Below, in pieces: positions 8,772 to 17,592 of a stretch of DNA of 64,000 nt. The notes beneath the pieces were generated by a model that ran no database searches, was not told where the DNA came from, and was given only the letters and a program-made list of their open reading frames with translations. The translations under genes and the position numbers were made by a program. Origin of the DNA: Moraxella sp. (GTDB lineage Bacteria; Pseudomonadota; Gammaproteobacteria; Pseudomonadales; Moraxellaceae); NCBI GenBank assembly GCA_030525825.1, contig JAUNDZ010000002.1:45363-109362 (forward strand), written 5' to 3'. Each line of letters begins with the position of its first letter. Position 1 is the stretch's first letter.

Positions 8772-10391
8772 ATGAATCTTATTAAACCAAATCGCACAGA
8801 GTACGCCAAAGTCCGAGTGCCTAGCGATCAGCTGTTGGGCGGTCAGCATTTTGCTGCCACTTATGCTGCTGAGCATGTGGCGGGCGGCGAGTTTGTGATT
8901 GGGGCGGCCTTTGCAGCTTGGGGAGCGTCGCCGATGGCGGTACTGATGGGGCTGGTGATTGGCAATCTTTTGGCGGTATTGAGCTGGGCTTGGGTGTGTG
9001 CTCCTGTGGCGGTGCGTGCCAGACTGACTTTGTATGAGTATCTGACTCGTATGGCAGGCGTGGGCTTTGTGCGTGTGTTTAATGTGGTCAATGGCGTGAT
9101 TTTCTTGGTCATTGCAGGGGGCATGATGACCATATCAGCACAAGCGATACAAGGGGCAATGGGGCTGCCTGCTCAGATGAACTGGTATCCTGATGATGCC
9201 ATATTTGTCGTCTTGGTGGGGCTGGTTGGTGCGGTGGTGGTCTTGATTAGCCTGATGGGATTTCGGCAGCTGACGAATTTTGCTCGCTATGTTTCGCCTT
9301 ATTTGTTTGTTATTTTTGGGGTGTGTACTTTGGCAAGTTTTCCCATATTGTGGCAAGCAGGGCGGTCGGCAAATTTGGGCTTTGGCGAGATTTTTTCTGC
9401 TTATGTATGGACATCATCTGGCGAAAAATCGCTGAGTATGTGGCACATAGCTGCTTTTACATGGGGGCTGAATCTGCCGCTGCATTTGGGCTTGGCGGAC
9501 ATGAGTACGCTGCGATTTGCCAAAAAATGGCAATACGGCTACCATTCGGTGTGGGCGTGCTATGGCGGTCATTTTGTGGCGTGGGTGGGGGCAGGTATGC
9601 TGGGGGCGGGCAGTGCCATGCTCATCGGCACTTCTGTGCATGAACTGGACATCGGTGGGGTGGTGGTGCCGATTTTGGGTGTGGCAGGGGTGTTGGCGGT
9701 GGTGCTGGCATCGATTACGACCGCTGTGCCCAGCTTGTACCGTGCGGCATTGGCATTTGATGCTCTTTGGCATGTTGGGTTTGCCAAGACGGTGCTATTA
9801 CTTGGCGTGCTGACAACAGCGGTGGCATGCTTTCCGCTGATTTTCTTAAAATGGCTAGATTTGATGGCGTATTTTAACATCGTCATGGCACCTGTTGGGG
9901 CGATGATTGCCGCTGAGCATTTCATCTTGGCTCGTCTGGGTGTTCGACCGTTTTGGCATGACGGTGGGGCTTATAACATGCGTGCGGTGATGACTTGGTT
10001 GTTTGGGCTTGTACTTGCGGTAGGCTTATTCACAAGTGGGGTGCATTTATTTTTTATATTCATTCCTGTGTGGTTTTTGTGTGTGGTGTTTTATGTACTG
10101 ATGGCATATCCCAAGGCACAAAAGCAGTCAACACCGCTGCCGCTATTGCATGATGCCGCCTATGGTGTCGATGAGTATATTTCTGTGTGGCAGCCTAGAC
10201 AGCCTAAGCGGACATTTGGTCGCTTTGTCGTCTTGATGGCGATGCTTTTGATGTGTCTGCCTTTATATGTGGTAGAGCCTGCCGAGATGTTGGGGGTGTT
10301 TCAGCTGGGACTGTTTGTTTTGAGCGTACTGTATTTTGTGATGGTGGGGCATCAGATGATGCGTGAAAAGCACAGTAAGTTCAAGCCATAA
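8772..10391 (+). CDS. NCS1-type nucleobase/cytosine permease-like transporter
   Basis: A 539-residue inner membrane protein with about twelve hydrophobic segments, resembling purine-cytosine permeases (nucleobase:cation symporter-1). The N-terminal part has the typical GGEFVIGAAFAAWG and GLVIGNLLAVLSW helices that line the substrate site. A hydrophilic tail at about 455-490 precedes two final helices. Substrate cannot be told from sequence: cytosine, purines, allantoin or a vitamin are all possible. It stands alone, converging on pgpA with an 11-bp gap, and no nucleobase catabolic genes are nearby. The start ATG at 8772 lacks a strong ribosome site. Confidence 0.7.
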   Translation: MNLIKPNRTEYAKVRVPSDQLLGGQHFAATYAAEHVAGGEFVIGAAFAAWGASPMAVLMGLVIGNLLAVLSWAWVCAPVAVRARLTLYEYLTRMAGVGFVRVFNVVNGVIFLVIAGGMMTISAQAIQGAMGLPAQMNWYPDDAIFVVLVGLVGAVVVLISLMGFRQLTNFARYVSPYLFVIFGVCTLASFPILWQAGRSANLGFGEIFSAYVWTSSGEKSLSMWHIAAFTWGLNLPLHLGLADMSTLRFAKKWQYGYHSVWACYGGHFVAWVGAGMLGAGSAMLIGTSVHELDIGGVVVPILGVAGVLAVVLASITTAVPSLYRAALAFDALWHVGFAKTVLLLGVLTTAVACFPLIFLKWLDLMAYFNIVMAPVGAMIAAEHFILARLGVRPFWHDGGAYNMRAVMTWLFGLVLAVGLFTSGVHLFFIFIPVWFLCVVFYVLMAYPKAQKQSTPLPLLHDAAYGVDEYISVWQPRQPKRTFGRFVVLMAMLLMCLPLYVVEPAEMLGVFQLGLFVLSVLYFVMVGHQMMREKHSKFKP

Positions 10392-10402
10392 AGCCATACC
10401 AA

Positions 10403-11029
10403 TTAAGCCATCATACCAAAGATGGCAACGCCTGCCAATGCCGCCAACACCATCAGTGCTACCGCCGCCATTATCCCTGCCAGCACATCATCAATCAAAA
10501 TCCCAAATCCACCACTGACATTTTTGTCCACCCATTTAATCGGAAAAGGCTTAATAATATCAAAAAAGCGAAATAACACAAAAGGAATTATCAAATAGCA
10601 AAAAATATCAACCAAATAATGACTTGTAATATCATACATTTTAAAACCATAATAATATTCTATGATCGCTCCAAAATCATAAAATTTATCATAGGAAATC
10701 GGCAACATGGCTATCCACATTCCCACCCATTCATCAAACACAATGTGCGGATCATCGTGAACATTCATCAAATCTGATGTTTTACCACAAATATAACTGC
10801 CCACCAAACAGCCAATCACCGTAATAATTAAAAACCCCCAAAACCCCAAACATAACATCGGCATAGCAATGATTAAACCGCCAAGCGTTCCCCAAGTGCC
10901 AGGTGCTTTTTTAGGTAAACCAGAACCTAAGCCAATGCCAAGCCAATAAATACATTTTTCAAAGGCGGTGGCGGTGGGCGGGCAAGGGGGGCAGATGTTG
11001 GATTTACGAATGTCGGGTTTATGGCTCAT
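10403..11029 (-). CDS. pgpA: Phosphatidylglycerophosphatase A
   Basis: Dephosphorylates phosphatidylglycerophosphate to phosphatidylglycerol at the inner membrane. The 208 residues contain the family motifs KKAPGTWGTLGG (about 40-51) and the acidic metal-binding DDPHIVFDEWVGM (about 96-108), followed by hydrophobic helices. It is the last gene of the ribH-nusB-thiL series, as in many gammaproteobacteria where pgpA follows thiL. Here another gene is inserted between them. Codon use is AT-richer than in most of the window, as in thiL and the inserted gene. The N-terminal 20 residues, Pro/Cys-rich, are not conserved. Confidence 0.9.
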   Translation of the reverse strand: MSHKPDIRKSNICPPCPPTATAFEKCIYWLGIGLGSGLPKKAPGTWGTLGGLIIAMPMLCLGFWGFLIITVIGCLVGSYICGKTSDLMNVHDDPHIVFDEWVGMWIAMLPISYDKFYDFGAIIEYYYGFKMYDITSHYLVDIFCYLIIPFVLFRFFDIIKPFPIKWVDKNVSGGFGILIDDVLAGIMAAVALMVLAALAGVAIFGMMA

Positions 11030-11067
11030 AATAACTGTCTTAATTAAAAAGTTATGATAAAAAAAGA

Positions 11068-11646
11068 TTATTTAACAAAATTTCTTTTATAAAGTATATG
11101 ATTTTGGATATTACTTAATGCGTCATTTTCATCCCAAATTTGCAATTCCCAAGGGTAATAAAAATTACTAGAATTTTTAAAATAAATATGGATACCAACA
11201 TACCCATCAACATCTCTTAAATACCAATTTTTAAGACCATATTTGTCTTTGTAATCGTCCAATTTTTCCAAAATAATGGCAATATCATCAGACGGCAAAA
11301 CAATTCTTGCCCCAAAAATGTCATTTAAAATATTATTGGTTGGGTATTGATTTTGACGATTTAAATAACGCTCAATTTTATCTTGAATGCTTTCAGAAGT
11401 TTTTACACGATAATAAAAGTTAATATCCTTGGTGTCAGAAAATAACAAATAATCGTTAATCGCTTCGTGTAAATTGAGCCGATAAGAGAAAATATGTTCT
11501 GTTGGAATGTTTTTTAAGCTGCGGCTTAAATTGATTTTTTCCACTTTGCCTGTTTCAAAATAATCAGCCGAATATTTGGCGTGAATTAAGTTAATTTCAC
11601 GGATTAGGCGTTCGGTTTTTTCTATGTTGTCGCTAATTTTATCCAT
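11068..11646 (-). CDS. Free-standing RelA/SpoT-domain protein (small alarmone synthetase-like)
   Basis: A 192-residue protein consisting of little more than a RelA/SpoT nucleotidyltransferase domain, the fold that transfers pyrophosphate from ATP to GTP/GDP or, in some toxins, to tRNA. Visible motifs are YRVKTSESIQDKI (79-91), the Mg-binding NDIFGARIV (108-116, Asp109), GYVGIHIYF (148-156) and ELQIW (167-171, Glu167), then His183 and Tyr186. No HD hydrolase, TGS or ACT domain is present. The first 60 residues are a basic/acidic helical stretch. Its ATG directly abuts the thiL stop (0 bp) and pgpA starts 38 bp after it. No obvious antitoxin partner flanks it. Product could be (p)ppGpp or another pyrophosphorylated target. 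Confidence 0.75.
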   Translation of the reverse strand: MDKISDNIEKTERLIREINLIHAKYSADYFETGKVEKINLSRSLKNIPTEHIFSYRLNLHEAINDYLLFSDTKDINFYYRVKTSESIQDKIERYLNRQNQYPTNNILNDIFGARIVLPSDDIAIILEKLDDYKDKYGLKNWYLRDVDGYVGIHIYFKNSSNFYYPWELQIWDENDALSNIQNHILYKRNFVK

Positions 11647-12612
11647 CTAAAAATGCTCCCAACCCTTTACCGTCAATTCAAATGGCACATCATCTAAATA
11701 TAAAGACAAACCCTTACCATTATTAATTTCCCCAATCGGATAAATTAAATTAGGATTTAATCGATTAAATTCATCAAAGTTATTTTGGCTCATTGTCAAG
11801 CAAAGCTGATAATCATCACCGCCATTGATGATATGCTGATATTTATCTTTATCAGGTAAATCATTTAATCGGTCGTGGCAAGGAATTTTTTGTAAATCTA
11901 TTCTTGCCCCCACTTGGCTAAGTGTCAATATATGCCCCAAATCCTGCCCCAAGCCGTCCGATATGTCAATCATACTGTTGGCATAGCCAATTAACTTTTG
12001 CCCCAAATCAATTTGTGGCATTGGATATTGTAGGGCGTTTTTTAATTCATCATTTAAATCATCTAGGGCGCTAGCGTATTTGCAATACCCATTCTCGCCC
12101 AATATTTGTGCTAAGGCAAGACTTGCCGTGCCGATATGACCGCTTACGCAAATCACATCGCCCACCGCTGCCCCATTTCGCCTAATGGTTTGCCCTTTTT
12201 TGACAAAGCCAAGTGCAGTAATAGAAATGGTTAAAATATCCGACCTTGTGGTATCTCCGCCGATAAGCTCAATATTAAACTGATTGCAAATATCACTCAT
12301 TCCCCTGCTAAATTCTTTTAACCACTCATTATCATTATTTGGCAAAGACAATCCCAATAAAATCGCATAAGGCGTTGCTCCCATACTGGCAAGGTCAGAT
12401 AAATTAACCGCTACCGATTTATAAGCGATGGCGTGGGGCGAAGTTTCAAAAACAAAATGTCGCCCCGCAACGAGGGTATCCATACAGCTGACCAATTCAC
12501 ACTCAAACGGAATGGTGCTTACCGCACAATCATCGCCAATGCCCAAAATGGTATTTTGATGTTTGGCGGTGGCGTTTTTAAAATAAGAATGGATTAGGGA
12601 GAATTCGGACAT
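11647..12612 (-). CDS. thiL: Thiamine-monophosphate kinase
   Basis: Phosphorylates thiamine monophosphate to the cofactor thiamine diphosphate. The protein belongs to the PurM/ThiL ATP-binding superfamily and shows the glycine-rich IGDDCAV near the N-terminus, MDTLVAGRHF, the SVAVNLSDLASMGATP motif, GGDTTRS and SMIDISDGLGQDL. I chose the start at 12612 (MSEFSLIHSYF), which matches family N-termini. ATGs at 12624 and 12648 are also in frame, but 12648 lies inside a hairpin. It is downstream of nusB and directly upstream of the RelA/SpoT-domain gene. Confidence 0.93.
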   Translation of the reverse strand: MSEFSLIHSYFKNATAKHQNTILGIGDDCAVSTIPFECELVSCMDTLVAGRHFVFETSPHAIAYKSVAVNLSDLASMGATPYAILLGLSLPNNDNEWLKEFSRGMSDICNQFNIELIGGDTTRSDILTISITALGFVKKGQTIRRNGAAVGDVICVSGHIGTASLALAQILGENGYCKYASALDDLNDELKNALQYPMPQIDLGQKLIGYANSMIDISDGLGQDLGHILTLSQVGARIDLQKIPCHDRLNDLPDKDKYQHIINGGDDYQLCLTMSQNNFDEFNRLNPNLIYPIGEINNGKGLSLYLDDVPFELTVKGWEHF

Positions 12613-12636
12613 AGTGATATTCATTTGGCTGATAAT

Positions 12637-12666
12637 AAAATACGCCATTTTTCAATAGCGTATTTT
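12637..12666. terminator. Hairpin between nusB and thiL (weak terminator or attenuator)
   Basis: AAAATACGC and GCGTATTTT form a perfect 9-bp stem around a 12-nt loop directly after the nusB stop. Read in the gene direction it is followed by TATTATC rather than a strong T-run, so partial readthrough into thiL is expected. Confidence 0.5.
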
Positions 12667-12674
12667 ATGATTGA

Positions 12675-13217
12675 TTAGTTGTTATTTTCAGCTTTTTGGG
12701 CTTTATTGGCGGTGTATTCCAGCGTTCGCACATCTTTGGCATATCTGTCTAAGATGGCGTTGATGAATTTATGCCCATCGGTCGCCCCAAAGTGGGTGTT
12801 AAGTTGCATGGCTTCATCAAGCACCACTTTATAAGGAATGTGCAAGCTGTGTTTTAGCTCGTACGCCCCGATGAGTAGCACCGCCTTTTCGATGGTGTCG
12901 AGCTTGTCAAAATTACGGTCAAGATAGCGAGAAATATCCACAATCAGCTCGCCTGCCTGCATGGGAATCTCACGCATCAGCTCATGATAATAGCCCAGAT
13001 GCACCGTGTGCATGGCGTTGTCGGCTCGGGTGCGAGCGACGATGGTGTGTGGCTCATTGCCACCCAATAAATCACGCTGGGCGGTGGCGTAGCGATGGTC
13101 GGTCATCAGCCATTCATATAGACCCTGCACGGCAAAACGGCGAGCCTTACGCACGGCGGTGTAACTGGTCTTGTAGCCTGTCTCGTTGATGTCAAATTGG
13201 TCGTTAGTGGTATTCAT
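12675..13217 (-). CDS. nusB: Transcription antitermination factor NusB
   Basis: Binds boxA RNA with NusE (S10) for antitermination, mainly of rRNA operons. The 180 residues are longer than E. coli NusB (139). The extra length is a short N-terminal extension before the [14 protein letters not shown] helix and an Asn-rich tail. Conserved elements are the [15 protein letters not shown] segment (about 116-130) and the end motif [13 protein letters not shown]. The ribH-nusB-thiL order is the classic arrangement in this phylum. A hairpin lies on each side of it. Confidence 0.93.
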   Translation of the reverse strand: MNTTNDQFDINETGYKTSYTAVRKARRFAVQGLYEWLMTDHRYATAQRDLLGGNEPHTIVARTRADNAMHTVHLGYYHELMREIPMQAGELIVDISRYLDRNFDKLDTIEKAVLLIGAYELKHSLHIPYKVVLDEAMQLNTHFGATDGHKFINAILDRYAKDVRTLEYTANKAQKAENNN

Positions 13218-13264
13218 AAGATGCCTTAAAATAGTGCTACATTGAAATCATCTTTCAATGGGAA

Positions 13265-13305
13265 ATAAAAAGTATCATGCGTGGCTTATAGAGGGTCATG
13301 ATACT
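13265..13305 (-). terminator. Probable terminator after ribH
   Basis: AGTATCATG (13271-13279) and CATGATACT (13297-13305) form a perfect 9-bp stem. On the minus strand the stem is followed by a T-rich run (TTTTTATTTCC), as expected for a terminator after ribH. The loop is long (17 nt). Confidence 0.45.
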
Positions 13306-13325
13306 GGACGAATAATCATTCGCCC
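13306..13325. repeat. Imperfect palindrome between ribH and nusB
   Basis: GGACGAAT-AATC-ATTCGCCC is an 8-bp near-perfect inverted repeat next to the hairpin. With the adjoining CCTACCCCC it resembles small dispersed palindromic elements of the GGGCGAAT type, but only one copy was noticed in the window. Confidence 0.35.
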
Positions 13326-13348
13326 CTACCCCCACATCAAAATTTGGC

Positions 13349-13840
13349 TTAAATCGCCTTTAATACGCTTACCATCTCAATGGCGGTCATGGCAGCTTCA
13401 TAGCCTTTATTGCCTGCCTTTGTGCCAGCACGCTCGATGGTCTGCTCGATGTTCTCGGTGGTCAAAATGCCATTAATGACAGGAATGTCTAAATCCAAAG
13501 CCACTTTGGATAAGCCTTTGGCACTCTCAGATGCCACGATGTCAAAATGCGGTGTCGCCCCACGGATAATTGCACCCAATACCACGATGGCATCAAATTT
13601 GCCTGATTTGGCAAGTTTTTGGGCGGTTAGGGGAAGTTCAAACGCCCCTGGTACTCGCACGACCGTGATGTTCTCGCCAGCCACGCCATGACGCAGTAGG
13701 GCATCCAGAGCCCCTTCGACCAGACTTTCTACCAAAAAGCCATTAAAACGACCAACGGCAATGCCGATGCGTAAGTCTTGGTTTTGGTCTAAGGCACCAT
13801 CGATGTGGATGACGGCAGATTTTTGGGTGGTGTAGTTCAT
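13349..13840 (-). CDS. ribH: 6,7-dimethyl-8-ribityllumazine synthase
   Basis: Penultimate step of riboflavin synthesis: condenses the ribityl-pyrimidine with dihydroxybutanone phosphate. Family motifs are [20 protein letters not shown] (about 30-49), VPGAFELPL (61-69), [17 protein letters not shown] (about 92-108, with the catalytic His) and the end region [14 protein letters not shown]. It is 163 residues, normal for the icosahedral or pentameric enzymes. Other rib genes are not in the window. It heads the minus-strand series ribH-nusB-thiL. Confidence 0.95.
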   Translation of the reverse strand: MNYTTQKSAVIHIDGALDQNQDLRIGIAVGRFNGFLVESLVEGALDALLRHGVAGENITVVRVPGAFELPLTAQKLAKSGKFDAIVVLGAIIRGATPHFDIVASESAKGLSKVALDLDIPVINGILTTENIEQTIERAGTKAGNKGYEAAMTAIEMVSVLKAI

Positions 13841-14013
13841 GTGTTACTCGTTTTAATGATAAAAATAATGAATGTAGAATGCTCTTATGATAGCATATTT
13901 TGGCAAAAAATGGGCGGTTTTCATGCGTTTTGTGCAAGTTTGGTGCGTTGGCTGTGCCAGCTTGTCAAGGGTTATCCAACCCACAACCGCTCAAAATCTG
14001 CCCAAAAATCCGC

Positions 14014-14784
14014 TCACAGGCGGACAGGGATACCTTGGGCTGCCATGTAGGCTTTGGCTTCCTGTATGGTGTGGTCGCCAAAGTGAAAGATGCTTGCTGC
14101 CAATACCGCATCAGCACCACCTTGCAATACACCGTCAGCAAGGTGTTGCAAATTACCCACGCCACCACTGGCAATCACAGGAATATTGACAAGGTCGCTG
14201 ATGGTGCGTGTCAGTAGCAGGTCATAGCCTGCTCGTGTGCCGTCGCCATCCATGCTGGTAACAAGCAGCTCGCCTGCTCCACGCTCGGTCATCTGTACCG
14301 CCCAGTCAATCGCATCGATGCCAGTCGCCTTTCTACCGCCATGCGTAAAAATCTCAAAGCCAACACTGCCGTCCGCTCGCATCACTCGCTTGGCATCGAT
14401 AGACACCACGATACACTGGCTGCCAAAGCGAGCGGCGGCATCGCTGACCAAATCAGGGTTGGTGATGGCGGCAGAGTTGATGCCGACTTTATCCGCCCCA
14501 GCGTTTAGCAGATTTGTGATGTCGTCAATCTTACGCACACCGCCGCCCACTGTGAGTGGGATAAAGATGTTTTTGGCGATTTGTTCTACCATGTGATAGG
14601 TGGTGTCTCGCCCATCGGATGTGGCGGTGATGTCCAAAAAAGTAATCTCATCGGCACCGTCATTGTTGTAGCGAGTGGCGACTTCCACAGGGTTGCCTGC
14701 GTCTTTGATGTCCACGAAATTGACGCCTTTGACGACTCGACCATTTTCGACATCAAGGCAGGGGATTAGGCGTTTTGCTAGCAT
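14014..14784 (-). CDS. hisF: Imidazole glycerol phosphate synthase cyclase subunit
   Basis: Uses ammonia from HisH to form imidazole glycerol phosphate and AICAR in histidine synthesis. It is a complete (beta/alpha)8 barrel of 256 residues. It opens [20 protein letters not shown] with catalytic Asp11, has the phosphate-binding VGGGVR, and the second-half catalytic Asp in [14 protein letters not shown], then [10 protein letters not shown]. HisH and HisA are not adjacent, so the his genes are scattered; hisG, hisD and hisC are at 41.6-45.1 kb. It appears to be a single-gene unit. Confidence 0.96.
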   Translation of the reverse strand: MLAKRLIPCLDVENGRVVKGVNFVDIKDAGNPVEVATRYNNDGADEITFLDITATSDGRDTTYHMVEQIAKNIFIPLTVGGGVRKIDDITNLLNAGADKVGINSAAITNPDLVSDAAARFGSQCIVVSIDAKRVMRADGSVGFEIFTHGGRKATGIDAIDWAVQMTERGAGELLVTSMDGDGTRAGYDLLLTRTISDLVNIPVIASGGVGNLQHLADGVLQGGADAVLAASIFHFGDHTIQEAKAYMAAQGIPVRL

Positions 14785-14972
14785 GATTTTCTCTTATTGG
14801 ATGGATTAGGCTTATTATGACAATAAAGGCGTATTTATACAACCATCTTGGGCAGAAGATTTTGGGCAGAAGTTTATTTATTAAAAAATCTCATTATTGG
14901 ATATAATTTTCTGATAAATTTGGGTTGGTTGCAAATCATTTACCAAAAATTTTCATAAATGTTAAAAATGTA

Positions 14973-15001
14973 TTGCGGTCGGTAAAAAATTCTTTTATGA
15001 T
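14973..15001 (+). promoter_or_regulatory. Probable promoter of the gltIJKL operon
   Basis: TTGCGG (14973-14978) and TATGAT (14996-15001) are 17 bp apart, 75 bp upstream of the gltI start. The match is moderate in the -35. Confidence 0.4.
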
Positions 15002-15075
15002 AAAAAGACGCTGTATGTGCATGAGCATGAACGGCTATTGATATAAAATTGTTTTTGCATAAAAAGAGGACTTTT

Positions 15076-16038
15076 ATGAAACACTTACCAAAATTTGCCT
15101 TAGCGGTATTGTCAGCATCTTTACTTGTAGCTTGTGGTCAGGATAAAGCCCCAAAGACAGAAGGACAAGAGCCAGCCAAAGCAGAAGCACCTGCCAGCGG
15201 ACAAGGCACACTAGATAAAATCAAGCAATCAGGCACGATTGTACTGGCTCACCGTGATTCGTCCATTCCGTTTTCGTACATCGCCGATAACCCAAATCAG
15301 CCTGTGGGTTATGCACACGACTTACAATTAAAAGTGGTCGAAGCATTAAAACAACAGCTTAATATGCCTGAGCTAAAAGTGCGTTACAACCTAGTTACTT
15401 CGCAGACTCGCATTCCGCTAATCCAAAATGGTACGGTGGACTTGGAGTGTGGCTCTACCACCAATAACACCGAGCGTCAGCAGCAGGTGGATTTTTCAGT
15501 GGGTTTCTTTGAGATTGGCACACGCCTACTGACCGCCACCGACTCTGGCATTAACGGCTTTGATGACCTAAATGGCAAGACGCTGGTTACCACCGCAGGC
15601 ACGACATCAGAACGCTACATCAAGCAGTACAATGATGAGAAAAAAGCAGGCATCAACATCGTCTCTGCCAAAGACCACGGCGAGAGTTTCTTGATGCTAG
15701 AAAGTGGTCGTGCCGCTGCCTTTATGATGGATGATGTCCTACTGGCAGGCGAGCGAGCCAAAGCCAAAGACCCTGCCAAATGGCACATCGTGGGCGAGCC
15801 GCAGTCATTTGAGATTTACGGCTGTATGGTGCGTAAGGGCGATGCTGAATTTAAGAAAGTCGTGGACGACACCCTAAAAGCGGTCTATGCGTCAGGTGAG
15901 ATTAACAGCATCTATGACAAGTGGTTCACTCAGCCGATTCCGCCAAAAAATGTCAATATGGAATTTAAGATGTCGGACAACTTAAAAACGCTACTGGCTC
16001 ATCCGCACGACAAAGCTGAGCCACAGCCAGCACAATAA
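15076..16038 (+). CDS. gltI: Glutamate/aspartate ABC transporter substrate-binding lipoprotein
   Basis: Captures glutamate/aspartate and hands it to GltJKL. The protein (320 residues) closely follows E. coli GltI: GSTTNNTERQQQVDFSVGFF, GTRLLTATDSGINGFDDLNG, SAKDHGESFLMLESGRAAAF and PIPPKNVNMEF. The N-terminus is a lipoprotein signal with lipobox LVAC, so it is anchored by lipid, unlike the soluble E. coli protein. I chose the ATG at 15076, preceded by AAGAGGA. A terminator-like hairpin between gltI and gltJ should yield more binding protein than permease. Confidence 0.92.
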   Translation: MKHLPKFALAVLSASLLVACGQDKAPKTEGQEPAKAEAPASGQGTLDKIKQSGTIVLAHRDSSIPFSYIADNPNQPVGYAHDLQLKVVEALKQQLNMPELKVRYNLVTSQTRIPLIQNGTVDLECGSTTNNTERQQQVDFSVGFFEIGTRLLTATDSGINGFDDLNGKTLVTTAGTTSERYIKQYNDEKKAGINIVSAKDHGESFLMLESGRAAAFMMDDVLLAGERAKAKDPAKWHIVGEPQSFEIYGCMVRKGDAEFKKVVDDTLKAVYASGEINSIYDKWFTQPIPPKNVNMEFKMSDNLKTLLAHPHDKAEPQPAQ

Positions 16039-16063
16039 CCCTGACATCTTAGGGTATTACCAT

Positions 16064-16093
16064 AAAACCACCCAAGCTGTTTGGGTGGTTTTT
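16064..16093 (+). terminator. Hairpin between gltI and gltJ
   Basis: AAAACCACCCAA with TTGGGTGGTTTTT forms a strong stem with a short loop and T-run 26 bp after gltI. Since gltJKL follow on the same strand, it probably acts as an attenuator with partial readthrough. Confidence 0.7.
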
Positions 16094-16141
16094 CAAATGA
16101 ATGGTTTTTTTGTGCTTGGCGTGTAAACGAAGGATTTTTTG

Positions 16142-16885
16142 ATGAATTATAATTGGAATTGGGGCGTGCTATTTCAGTCCACAGGCGTGGGCAGTGAGCT
16201 GTATTGGCATTGGCTGTTAAAAGGCTTTGGCTGGCTGCTGGTCATCGGCTCGGTGGCGTGGATAATCGCTCTTGTCATCGGCTCGATTTTGGGTGTGGCA
16301 AAGACTCTACCAAACAAGCCCGCTCGTGCCATCGCAATGGCTTATGTGGGATTTTTTAGAAATGTGCCGCTGCTTGTTCAGCTGTTCTTTTGGTTTTATG
16401 TGGCGCCGACTTTTTTGACAGAGAGCCTTAGAAATTGGTGGTTCACTTCATTGTCATTTAATACCACCGCTGTCATCTCCGCCAGCATTGGCTTGGGGTT
16501 ATTTACCGCCGCTCGCATCATCGAGCAGGTGCGTACAGGCATCGAGTCTTTGCCAAAAGGGCAGGTGAGTGCTGGCTATGCCTTGGGGTTTAGTACCGCT
16601 CAGGTCTATCGCCATGTGCTACTGCCGCAGGCGTTTCGGGTGATTTTGCCACCGATGTCATCAGAGCTGACCAACTGCTTTAAAAATGCGTCGGTGGCAT
16701 CGCTTGTGGGTGTGGCAGAGCTGATTAGCCAAACAAAGACCATCAGCGAATACACCCAAAATAACTTTGAAGTATATACCTTTGCCACCATCATCTATCT
16801 TATCTTTAACATGACTTTGATTTTTGGCATGACTTGGCTTGAAAAGAAAGTGCGTATTAAAGGACAAATCGGGGGTGCGGTATGA
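16142..16885 (+). CDS. gltJ: Glutamate/aspartate ABC transporter permease GltJ
   Basis: One of two inner-membrane subunits of the GltIJKL importer. The 247-residue protein has about five hydrophobic segments, opens like GltJ (NYNWNWGVLFQSTGVGSELY), and carries the HAAP-family EAA loop that contacts the ATPase (YALGFSTAQVYRHVLLPQAF). The ATG at 16142 is preferred over the TTG just before it because it sits 7 bp after an AAGGA site. It overlaps gltK by 4 bp (ATGA), which indicates coupled translation. Confidence 0.92.
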   Translation: MNYNWNWGVLFQSTGVGSELYWHWLLKGFGWLLVIGSVAWIIALVIGSILGVAKTLPNKPARAIAMAYVGFFRNVPLLVQLFFWFYVAPTFLTESLRNWWFTSLSFNTTAVISASIGLGLFTAARIIEQVRTGIESLPKGQVSAGYALGFSTAQVYRHVLLPQAFRVILPPMSSELTNCFKNASVASLVGVAELISQTKTISEYTQNNFEVYTFATIIYLIFNMTLIFGMTWLEKKVRIKGQIGGAV

Positions 16886-17544
16886 ATGAATTACAGCTTG
16901 CCATGCCTGCACTGATGGCAGGATTTTGGGTAACTTTAAAGGTATTGGTGCTTGCCATCATCGGTGGTCTCGCCATTGGTACGGTGTTGGCACTTATGCG
17001 ACTGTCGGGCAAAAAATGGCTGTCCGTGCCTGCAACCTTGTATGTGAACTATTTTCGCTCTGTGCCGCTGCTACTTGTACTGCTTTGGTTTTATTTTGCT
17101 GTGCCGATGATTTATAACTGGATCACGGGCAAATTTTTTACGCTAGACACCGCCTTTACTTCATGTGTGGTGGCGTTCATGGTCTTTGAAGCGGCGTACT
17201 TTTCGGAGATTGTGCGTGCAGGCATTCAGTCCATCGGTCGGGGTCAAGTCTCGGCAGCGTACGCACTTGGCATGACCTACAAGCAGACCATGCAGCTTAT
17301 CATTTTGCCCCAAGCCTTTCGCAAAATGCTGCCGCTCGTGTTACAGCAATGCATCATCTTATTCCAAGACACGACTTTGGTCTTTGCCATTGGTCTGGTG
17401 GACTTTTTCCGTGCGTCCTATGTGCGTGGCGATTTGATGGGTTATTTAACTCCTTATATCTTGGGGGCGGGTGCGGTGTATTTTGTGATTAGTTTGACGG
17501 CATCGATGGGGGTCAATGCCCTAAAAAAACGCCTAAGATTTTGA
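16882..17544 (+). CDS. gltK: Glutamate/aspartate ABC transporter permease GltK
   Basis: The second membrane subunit of the importer, 220 residues, with about five hydrophobic segments and the EAA loop AYALGMTYKQTMQLIILPQA (about 132-151). It overlaps gltJ by 4 bp and is followed after 48 bp by gltL. The pair forms the heterodimeric channel of a polar amino acid transporter. The identity follows from position between GltJ and GltL homologs and from sequence. Confidence 0.92.
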   Translation: MNELQLAMPALMAGFWVTLKVLVLAIIGGLAIGTVLALMRLSGKKWLSVPATLYVNYFRSVPLLLVLLWFYFAVPMIYNWITGKFFTLDTAFTSCVVAFMVFEAAYFSEIVRAGIQSIGRGQVSAAYALGMTYKQTMQLIILPQAFRKMLPLVLQQCIILFQDTTLVFAIGLVDFFRASYVRGDLMGYLTPYILGAGAVYFVISLTASMGVNALKKRLRF

Positions 17545-17592
17545 TAAGTCGTCCAAACTGACGCAATCTGACAATTTAACAAAGGATAATAT

